The notes under the pieces: generated by a model
The model's input: the letters and a program-made list of their open reading frames with translations, nothing else
Told to the model about the DNA's origin: nothing
The model's database searches: none
In this document: positions 1 to 4,748 of the stretch, one piece after another
Layout of the letters: each line of letters begins with the position of its first letter
Position numbering within the stretch: the stretch's first letter is position 1
Assembly (NCBI GenBank): GCA_029065825.1
Contig: JAIEHQ010000151.1
Location: 1 to 5,380 of the forward strand
DNA: 5,380 nucleotides
Direction of reading: 5' to 3'
DNA from: Alistipes sp.
Lineage (GTDB): Bacteria > Bacteroidota > Bacteroidia > Bacteroidales > Rikenellaceae
Translations under genes and position numbers: made by a program

Positions 1-947
1 CGCAGGGAGTGCCGCTGCAAAGTTTCTACAAGACCATGAGCACGCTGCTCGGCGGCTCGTACATCAACAACTTCAACCGGTTCGGCAAGCTCTACCAAAC
101 CTACATCCAGGCCGCCCCCGAATACCGGCGCGATGCCCGCTCGCTCGACAGCTACTTCGTCGCGGCCGGCGACGGCAACTCGGTGCCCGTCTCGTCGTTC
201 GTGACCGTGCGCGACACCTCGGGCGTGGATTACGTCTCGCAGTTCGACCTCCACCGGGCGATCGAGATCTCGGCAACCCCCGCACCGAAGGTATCGACCG
301 GCCAGGCGATGAACGTCATCGAACGCATCGCGGAAGAGGTCCTGCCCGAATCGGTCGGCACAGCCTGGAGCGGTCTCTCCTATCAGGAGCGGGAGGCCTC
401 CGCCTCCGGCGCGACGGTCTATCTGCTCGCCGTCGCTTTCGTCTTCCTGACTCTCGCGGCGCTCTACAACAGCTGGGGGCTGCCGGTCGCCATCCTGCTG
501 AGCGTCCCGATGGCGATGCTCGGCGCGCTGCTCTTCGTCGGCGGCGCCTACCTCTTCGCCCCGGAGTACATCAACAACATCTACCTGCAGATCTCGCTGG
601 TCATGCTCATCGGACTCTCGGCCAAGAACGCCATCCTGGTGGTCGAGTACGCCGACAAGCTCTTCTTCGAAAAGAACCTGGATCTGCTGCAGGCCAGCGT
701 CGAGGCGGCACGCCTGCGGCTGCGCCCGATCATGATGACCGCCCTTTCGTTCGTCCTGGGCATACTGCCGCTCATCTTCGCCAGCGGCGTTTACGCCACC
801 GCACGCAACGTGATGGGCATGGCCCTGACCGGCGGCATGCTGCTGGCCACGATGCTGGGCATCTTCGTCTATCCGGGACTCTACTACCTGATCGGGCGGA
901 TCGCCCGCTTCGAACGCAAACGCGAACTAAAACGACAAGAGGTATGA
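1..947 (+). CDS. RND-family efflux pump inner-membrane transporter (AcrB/MexB type), C-terminal part, cut by the left edge
   Basis: Proton-driven inner-membrane pump subunit of a tripartite exporter. The frame is open from the left edge (first full codon at 3), so the GTG at 9 is internal and the protein starts upstream; about 314 residues of an expected 1,000-1,050 are present. The first part aligns by eye with the end of the second periplasmic porter loop of AcrB (GGSYINNF, then SYQER just before the membrane). Then come TM8-TM12: LAALYNSWGLPVAI, the hallmark GLSAKNAIL at nt 612-638, RLRPIMMTALSF near 717-752, and a final helix ending in a basic tail. Residues matching the AcrB proton relay are visible: Lys (codon 624-626, AcrB K940), Arg (717-719, R971) and Thr (738-740, T978). 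The TM4 aspartates lie outside the window. The stop overlaps the next start as ATGA, indicating translational coupling to the outer-membrane channel. Family call is firm; substrate cannot be told from sequence. Confidence 0.96.
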   Translation, partial: QGVPLQSFYKTMSTLLGGSYINNFNRFGKLYQTYIQAAPEYRRDARSLDSYFVAAGDGNSVPVSSFVTVRDTSGVDYVSQFDLHRAIEISATPAPKVSTGQAMNVIERIAEEVLPESVGTAWSGLSYQEREASASGATVYLLAVAFVFLTLAALYNSWGLPVAILLSVPMAMLGALLFVGGAYLFAPEYINNIYLQISLVMLIGLSAKNAILVVEYADKLFFEKNLDLLQASVEAARLRLRPIMMTALSFVLGILPLIFASGVYATARNVMGMALTGGMLLATMLGIFVYPGLYYLIGRIARFERKRELKRQEV

Positions 948-2308
948 AACGCATCTTCACGCTGGGTGCCTGCATCGCGCTGCTCGCGGCATGCACCCCG
1001 AAACTCTACGATGCCGACGTAAAGGTTCCCGACGACTACCTGTTCGCCGCAGAGTCCCCCAGGGATTCGGCCCGGCTGCCGCTCGACTGGTGGGAGCTGT
1101 TCGGCGACACCACCCTCAACCGCCTCGAGGAGCATGCGCTGGGCAACAACCGCAACCTGGCCGCCGCGGTATCCCGCGTTCTCGAAGCACGGGCGGCTCT
1201 GGCGACGGCACGGGCACCCTACCTCCCCTCGCTCGGGGCGACGGTCGGGGCGGGCGCCGACTACTCCGGAGACGCAGGCACCCGGCAGAATTACGGGATC
1301 GAACCCTCCGTCTCGTGGGAGGTGCCGCTCTTCGGCACGCTCCGCAACGCCGACCGCGAGGCGAAAGCGGCCCTGTACGCCTCGGAGTGGGGCTATCGGG
1401 GCGTGATGCTCGCCCTCACGGCCGACATAGCGACCACCTATTTCACGCTGCTCCGCTACACGCGCGACCTGCAGATCGCCCGCCAGAGCCATGCCCTCCG
1501 GCTCGAATCGGCCGCGCTGGTCGATTCGCTCAACCGCTACGGAATGGCCGACGGCGTGGCGCTCGAACAGGCGCGCAGCCTGGTTCATCAGGCCGCAGCC
1601 GACATCCCCCAGTATCAGCGCGCCGTCGAACAGTCGCGGCTGGCCCTCTGCGTGCTGCTGGGCGAGGCTCCCTCGCGTTTCGACGGCCTCGTCTTCGACG
1701 ACACGCTGCTGGAAGAGGATCGGCATCCGGAAATTCCCGTCGGCCTCCCCTCCGAACTGCTCGAACGGCGGCCCGACGTGATGGAGGCCGCCTACGAAAT
1801 GGAGCGCGCGGCCGCCGGCGTGGGGCTGGCCCGCAGCAAACGATTCCCCTCGATCACGCTTACGGCTTCGGGAGGAGCGGTCTCCTCGTCGCTGGCCGGC
1901 ATCGCCGACGGCAGCGGATGGGTCTGGTCGGCCGCAGGATCGCTGTTGCAGCCCATCTTTTCGTTCGGAAAGCTCCGGCGGCAGGAGGAGATCGCCCGCG
2001 AACGCTACTACCAGAGCATGTTCGCCTACGAGGAGACGGCGCTCGAAGCCTTCGCCGACGTGGAGAAAGCACTGCTCGACGTAGCCACCTACCGCACCCA
2101 GAGAGCCAACTACGCCCGGCTGCTGCAGGCCAACACAGAAATCGCCACCATGACCCGGGCGCTCTACCGCAGCGGCATGTCGGCCTACCTGGACGTGATC
2201 GATGCCGAACGCAGCATGTACCAGTCGCAGATGGAGTACGTCAATCTGACGGCGCAGCAGTACATCAGCTATGTCTCCCTGTTCAAGGCGCTGGGCGGGG
2301 GATGGTAG
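944..2308 (+). CDS. TolC/OprM-like outer-membrane efflux lipoprotein (NodT family)
   Basis: Outer-membrane channel-tunnel protein that completes the RND exporter encoded just upstream. The 454 residues match the usual 450-500 of the OprM/CusC/NodT lipoprotein group. The N-terminus is a lipoprotein signal peptide: MKR, a hydrophobic core, then lipobox LAAC with the lipidated Cys at residue 17 and Thr at +2. Two outer-membrane efflux repeats follow, roughly residues 50-240 and 260-450. Typical family stretches are visible: LPLDWWELFGD near the start of the mature part, DSLNRYGMADGVALEQAR in the first repeat, PSELLERRPDVMEAAYEMERAAAGVGLARSKRFPSI split across the repeat boundary, and ALYRSGMSAYLDVIDAERS near the end. 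The start is fixed by the ATGA overlap with the pump gene and by the signal peptide. An AAGAGG sits only 1 nt before the ATG, too close to act as a normal Shine-Dalgarno, so re-initiation after the pump stop is more likely. No damage seen; exported substrate unknown. Confidence 0.95.
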   Translation: MKRIFTLGACIALLAACTPKLYDADVKVPDDYLFAAESPRDSARLPLDWWELFGDTTLNRLEEHALGNNRNLAAAVSRVLEARAALATARAPYLPSLGATVGAGADYSGDAGTRQNYGIEPSVSWEVPLFGTLRNADREAKAALYASEWGYRGVMLALTADIATTYFTLLRYTRDLQIARQSHALRLESAALVDSLNRYGMADGVALEQARSLVHQAAADIPQYQRAVEQSRLALCVLLGEAPSRFDGLVFDDTLLEEDRHPEIPVGLPSELLERRPDVMEAAYEMERAAAGVGLARSKRFPSITLTASGGAVSSSLAGIADGSGWVWSAAGSLLQPIFSFGKLRRQEEIARERYYQSMFAYEETALEAFADVEKALLDVATYRTQRANYARLLQANTEIATMTRALYRSGMSAYLDVIDAERSMYQSQMEYVNLTAQQYISYVSLFKALGGGW

Positions 2309-2345
2309 CCGGCCGAAGTGCCCCCGCAGCGGACATTCGGCCGGC
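2308..2345 (+). terminator. inverted repeat after the efflux operon, possible terminator
   Basis: Perfect 10-bp inverted repeat: GCCGGCCGAA at 2308-2317 and TTCGGCCGGC at 2336-2345, loop 18 nt. The left arm begins with the G of the channel gene's TAG stop. No T-run follows directly; the nearest is TTTTT at 2367-2371. A second pairing is possible between CCGCAGC (2324-2330) and GCTGCGG (2353-2359), closer to that T-run, and 2341-2352 is a perfect 12-bp palindrome (CCGGCATGCCGG). A terminator role is inferred from position; the fold is not of classical form. Confidence 0.5.
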
Positions 2346-2384
2346 ATGCCGGGCTGCGGACGATCGTTTTTACCGATTTTTTCC

Positions 2385-2392
2385 TAATTTTG
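2385..2392 (+). promoter_or_regulatory. Bacteroidota -7 box (TAATTTTG) for the yggS-type gene
   Basis: TAATTTTG matches the Bacteroidota primary-sigma -7 consensus TAnnTTTG. It lies in an AT-rich island in otherwise GC-rich DNA, 30 nt before the ATG at 2423, which predicts a leader of roughly 24 nt. I see no clear TTTG -33 box at the expected spacing; only a T-run at 2367-2371, which is too close. This box supports starting the gene at 2423 rather than at in-frame starts upstream of it. Confidence 0.6.
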
Positions 2393-2422
2393 CCGGAAGA
2401 ACGCCTTTCAAACCTACATACG

Positions 2423-3097
2423 ATGCAAGAACCGACCTTAGCGAACCGACTGCTCGGAATCAAAAACGCCCTGCCCGCAGGCGTGGAGCTGGTAGCCGTC
2501 TCGAAGACCTACCCCGCAGAAAAGATCATGGAGGCCTACGAGGCCGGCCAGCGCATCTTCGGAGAGAACCGCCCGCAGGAGATGGCCCGCAAATACGAAG
2601 AGCTGCCCAAGGACATCGAGTGGCACCTGATCGGCCACCTGCAGACCAACAAGGTCAAGACGGTGGTGCCGTTCGTGCGCATGATCCACTCGGTCGATAG
2701 CGCCCGGCTGACCGAGGCGATCCAGAAGGCGGCCCAGGCGGCCGGCCGCACGATCGACATCCTGCTCGAAATCCACGTGGCCGACGAAGAGAGCAAATCG
2801 GGCTGGGAGCCGCAGGAGCTGGCGGAATATGTCCGCAGCGGAGCTTTCGACCGCATGCCCAACCTGCGGGTGCGCGGAGTGATGGGGGTGGCGACCAATA
2901 CCGACGACCGGAGCGTCGTGCAACGCGACTTCGAGGCCCTGCGGCGCTGCAAGGAGGAACTCGCCCCCTGCTTCGGGACGGAGTTCGACACACTCTCGAT
3001 GGGCATGTCGCACGACTACCCGCTGGCCATCGAACACGGAGCGACGATGGTCCGGATCGGCACCGCGATCTTCGGCGAGCGCGACTACTCGAAGTAG
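2423..3097 (+). CDS. yggS: YggS/PROSC-family pyridoxal 5'-phosphate homeostasis protein
   Basis: Cytoplasmic PLP-binding protein with an alanine-racemase-like TIM barrel (fold type III). Family members have no firmly established enzymatic reaction; they bind PLP and their loss disturbs vitamin B6, Ile/Val and CoA pools. At 224 residues it fits the usual 220-235. Visible signatures, in order: VAVSKTYP with the PLP Schiff-base lysine at residue 28; FGENRPQE; WHLIGHLQTNK; HSVDS; VRGVMGVA; and LSMGMSHDYPLAI from residue 191, followed by the phosphate-binding end GATMVRIGTAIFG. The ATG at 2423 gives the normal family N-terminus. The frame stays open upstream to a GTG at 2318, but those 35 codons have no family resemblance and contain the promoter box and part of the spacer hairpin. 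No Shine-Dalgarno is seen, which is normal for this phylum. It has its own promoter and faces panB tail-to-tail across a strong hairpin, so it is probably monocistronic. Confidence 0.95.
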   Translation: MQEPTLANRLLGIKNALPAGVELVAVSKTYPAEKIMEAYEAGQRIFGENRPQEMARKYEELPKDIEWHLIGHLQTNKVKTVVPFVRMIHSVDSARLTEAIQKAAQAAGRTIDILLEIHVADEESKSGWEPQELAEYVRSGAFDRMPNLRVRGVMGVATNTDDRSVVQRDFEALRRCKEELAPCFGTEFDTLSMGMSHDYPLAIEHGATMVRIGTAIFGERDYSK

Positions 3098-3165
3098 GCC
3101 GGGAGCGGAGCGCATCCGGCACCTCAGTTTCGGCCGCACGGCTTCTTCCGACAGCTTCCGAAACG

Positions 3166-3202
3166 CGACAACCCCCGAAGGAGATTCCTTCGGGGGTTGT
3201 CG
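3166..3202. terminator. strong stem-loop, probable bidirectional terminator between convergent genes
   Basis: Perfect 17-bp stem: 3166-3182 (CGACAACCCCCGAAGGA) pairs with 3186-3202 around a 3-nt GAT loop. It sits 68 nt past the yggS-type stop and 46 nt past the panB stop, the expected place for a shared terminator. U-tracts are weak on both sides (TATCTT on +, CGTTTCGG on -). A shorter 7-bp inverted repeat precedes it (GTTTCGG 3127-3133, CCGAAAC 3158-3164), and an imperfect hairpin begins directly after the yggS-type stop (3098-3120). Confidence 0.82.
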
Positions 3203-3248
3203 TATCTTCGACCCCGAGGGCAACGCACCCGCGCCACCCGAGCAGGCA

Positions 3249-4064
3249 TCAGTACTGCTCCGCTTCGTTGGGGAAATCACCCGATTTCACGTCGCCGACA
3301 TAGGCCGTTACCGCACCGGTCATGACCTCGTGCAGGTCGGCGTAGCGCCGCAGGAACCGGGGCGAGAATCCCTTGTTGATCCCCAGCATGTCATGGATCA
3401 CGAGCACCTGGCCGTCCACTCCGCCGCCGGCACCGATGCCGATCATCGGGATGCGCAGTTCGGAAGCCACCCGCGCGCCGAGCGCCGCAGGGATCTTTTC
3501 GAGCACGATGCCGAAGCAGCCGGCCTCCTCGAGCAGGTGGGCGTCGCGCACCAGCTTCTCGGCCTCGGCCTCCTCCTTGGCCCGCACGTTGTAGGTTCCG
3601 AACTTATGGATCGACTGGGGCGTGAGTCCCAGGTGGCCCATCACGGGAATGCCCGCCGAGAGGATGCGCTGCACCGATTCGAGGATCTCCTCGCCCCCCT
3701 CCAGCTTGACCGCATCGGCCTCGGTCTCCTTCATGATGCGGACGGCCGAATCGAGCGCCACCTTCGAGTTGCCCTGATAGGTGCCGAACGGCAGATCGAC
3801 CACCACCAGCGCACGGCGCACGGCGCGCACCACCGAGCGGGCGTGGTAGATCATCATCTCCAGCGTTATGGGCAGCGTCGTCTCGTAACCGGCCATCACG
3901 TTGGCCGCCGAGTCGCCGACCAGGATCACATCGACGCCTGCGGCATCGACGATGCGCGCCATCGAATAGTCATAGGAGGTCAGCATGGAGATCTTCTCCC
4001 CCCGCTGCTTCATCTCGGTAAGACGATAGGTCGTAACCGCTCTTACGGTACTTTCAACCGACAT
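3249..4064 (-). CDS. panB: 3-methyl-2-oxobutanoate hydroxymethyltransferase (ketopantoate hydroxymethyltransferase)
   Basis: Transfers a one-carbon unit from 5,10-methylene-tetrahydrofolate to 2-ketoisovalerate, giving ketopantoate, the first committed step to pantothenate and CoA; cytoplasmic, Mg2+-dependent TIM-barrel enzyme. The 271 residues compare with 264 in E. coli. Key residues are in place: metal-binding Asp51 (VILVGDSAAN) and Asp90 (VVVDLPFGTYQG), Lys120 and Glu122 (DAVKLEGG), His144 (PVMGHLGLTPQS), catalytic Glu189 (GIVLEKIPA), and the IGIGAG...DGQVLVIHDMLG signature. The C-terminal DFPNEAEQY is, from memory, typical of Bacteroidota PanB. The ATG at 4064 gives the usual N-terminus, about ten residues before the conserved MLTSYDY region begins; there is no Shine-Dalgarno. 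A full promoter match lies at 4129-4099. panC and panD are not in the window, so the pathway genes are not clustered here on this side. No sign of damage. Confidence 0.97.
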   Translation of the reverse strand: MSVESTVRAVTTYRLTEMKQRGEKISMLTSYDYSMARIVDAAGVDVILVGDSAANVMAGYETTLPITLEMMIYHARSVVRAVRRALVVVDLPFGTYQGNSKVALDSAVRIMKETEADAVKLEGGEEILESVQRILSAGIPVMGHLGLTPQSIHKFGTYNVRAKEEAEAEKLVRDAHLLEEAGCFGIVLEKIPAALGARVASELRIPMIGIGAGGGVDGQVLVIHDMLGINKGFSPRFLRRYADLHEVMTGAVTAYVGDVKSGDFPNEAEQY

Positions 4065-4098
4065 AGTTCACTTGCTTGTTTAGGTTAATATCGGGCGG

Positions 4099-4129
4099 CA
4101 AATTTAGCGCTTTGACCGGATTTGCCAAA
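4099..4129 (-). promoter_or_regulatory. Bacteroidota promoter for panB (TTTG-N19-TAAATTTG)
   Basis: On the - strand, TTTG (4129-4126) is followed by exactly 19 nt and then TAAATTTG (4106-4099), a full match to the Bacteroidota consensus TTTG-N19-21-TAnnTTTG. The -7 box ends 34 nt before the panB ATG, predicting a leader of about 27 nt. The first three bases of the -7 box are the TAA stop codon of the upstream methyltransferase gene, so most of the promoter is inside that gene's coding sequence. Seen by inspection; start site not measured. Confidence 0.72.
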
Positions 4130-4640
4130 AAAAGTGCCACAAAACCACTCCGCCGGCCACCGAGACGTTGATCGAATGCTTGGTCCCCGCCTGCGGAATC
4201 TCGATGCCGCCGTCGGCCCGGTCGGCGACCTGCTGAGCCACCCCCTCGACCTCGTTGCCGAAGACGAGCGCGTACTTGCGCCCCGGTTCGGGACGGAAGT
4301 CGTCGAGCATGACCGCCCCCTCGACCTGCTCGACCACCCAGATCGAGTAGCCCTCGGCGCGCAAGGCCTCGACACATTCGAGCGTCGAGGGATAGTGCTC
4401 CCACGCCACGGTCAGCTCGGCGCCGAGCGCCGTCTTGTGGATCTCCCGGTTGGGCGGAGCGGCGGTAATGCCGCACAGCGCGATCCGCCCGACGGCGAAA
4501 GCGTCGGCGGTACGGAAAAAAGCCCCTACGTTCTGCATCGAACGCACGTTGTCCAGCACCACGGCCACCGGCATCTTCTCCATCCGGGCGAACTCTCCGG
4601 CCGAGGGACGGCCCAATTCTTCGTTGGCAATCTTTCTCAT
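4104..4640 (-). CDS. SpoU/TrmH-family RNA 2'-O-methyltransferase
   Basis: S-adenosylmethionine-dependent methylation of a ribose 2'-OH in tRNA or rRNA by a knotted SPOUT-fold enzyme, active as a cytoplasmic dimer. All three family motifs are present: motif 1 at residues 25-48 (VVLDNVRSMQNVGAFFRTADAF) with Asn37 and Arg43; motif 2 at 125-133 (LVFGNEVEG) with Glu130; motif 3 at 147-163 (EIPQAGTKHSINVSVAG) with Ser156 and Asn158. The 178 residues cover the catalytic domain only, with no extra N-terminal substrate-binding domain, as in TrmH-like and TrmL-like proteins. The target nucleotide cannot be deduced. The ATG at 4640 gives an N-terminus typical of Bacteroidota homologues (MRKI..EL.R); the leader before it is short and A-rich. 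panB follows on the same strand after 39 nt, so read-through into panB is plausible although panB has its own promoter. No terminator is seen between them. Confidence 0.93.
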   Translation of the reverse strand: MRKIANEELGRPSAGEFARMEKMPVAVVLDNVRSMQNVGAFFRTADAFAVGRIALCGITAAPPNREIHKTALGAELTVAWEHYPSTLECVEALRAEGYSIWVVEQVEGAVMLDDFRPEPGRKYALVFGNEVEGVAQQVADRADGGIEIPQAGTKHSINVSVAGGVVLWHFFWQIRSKR

Positions 4641-4647
4641 TTTTCGC

Positions 4648-4666
4648 TACTTTTGCGGCAAAAGTA
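4648..4666. repeat. 19-bp palindrome made of two opposed -7 boxes
   Basis: TACTTTTGCGGCAAAAGTA: two 9-bp arms (4648-4656, 4658-4666) around a single G. Each arm contains TACTTTTG, matching TAnnTTTG, one on each strand. It may be a divergent promoter core, a repressor operator, or both. The next flanking pair (C4647/A4667) does not match, so the symmetry ends sharply at the box edges. Confidence 0.7.
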
Positions 4667-4690
4667 AACAAATCCGGATATTTTCACTAA
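4659..4690 (-). promoter_or_regulatory. probable promoter of the SpoU-family methyltransferase gene
   Basis: The -7 box TACTTTTG reads on the - strand at 4666-4659, 18 nt before the ATG at 4640, implying a very short leader of about 11 nt. A weak -33 match, TTAG (4690-4687), stands 20 nt upstream. The box is the right arm of the 4648-4666 palindrome. Confidence 0.5.
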
Positions 4691-4695
4691 CTTTG
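4688..4695 (+). promoter_or_regulatory. candidate -7 box (TAACTTTG) for the outer-membrane protein gene
   Basis: TAACTTTG matches TAnnTTTG on the + strand, 53 nt before the ATG at 4749. I find no TTTG-like -33 box at 19-21 nt. A rival box, TACTTTTG at 4648-4655 (left arm of the palindrome), has a partial -33 (GTTG 4623-4626, spacer 21) and would give a longer leader. Either or both may be used. Confidence 0.45.
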
Positions 4696-4708
4696 ACGAT
4701 TATTTCGC

Positions 4709-4726
4709 GCGGGCGGAAGCGCCCGC
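4709..4726 (+). other. GC hairpin in the 5' leader of the outer-membrane protein gene
   Basis: GCGGGCG (4709-4715) and CGCCCGC (4720-4726) form a perfect 7-bp all-GC stem around a GAAG loop, ending 22 nt before the ATG. It would begin a few bases downstream of the start site predicted from the 4688-4695 box. It could protect or regulate the mRNA, or be chance in GC-rich DNA; no T-run follows, so it is not a standard terminator. Confidence 0.4.
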
Positions 4727-4748
4727 CCCGCGAACAAAACCCTACACC

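Noticed and set aside
884..2347. A 487-codon open frame on the - strand, opposite the efflux channel gene
   Set aside because: The + strand frame is a clear OprM-type lipoprotein. The antisense product is low-complexity, rich in Gly/Arg/Val, with no recognisable domain; long antisense frames are expected in DNA this GC-rich.
2318..2422. Upstream extension of the yggS-type gene to the in-frame GTG at 2318
   Set aside because: The extra 35 residues do not resemble the family and would contain the hairpin arm and the -7 promoter box. The ATG at 2423 gives the normal length.
991..2700. A 569-codon + strand open frame in another phase, running across the channel gene into the yggS-type gene
   Set aside because: Its product is Arg/Pro/Ala-rich with no domain, and it crosses a likely terminator and promoter. 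It is a GC-driven shadow frame.
2438..3280. A 280-codon - strand open frame opposite the yggS-type gene
   Set aside because: It covers the strong terminator hairpin and runs antisense to a well-supported gene; the product has no recognisable motifs.
3330..4088. A 252-codon + strand open frame opposite panB
   Set aside because: His/Arg/Gly-rich antisense translation with no domain, while the - strand shows all PanB signatures.
4122..4667. A 181-codon + strand open frame opposite the SpoU-type gene
   Set aside because: Antisense to a gene with three intact catalytic motifs; no recognisable product.
4054..4671. A 205-codon - strand frame overlapping the SpoU-type gene in another phase
   Set aside because: The product is Arg/Gly-rich. 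The SpoU motifs 1-3 are in the 4104-4640 frame.
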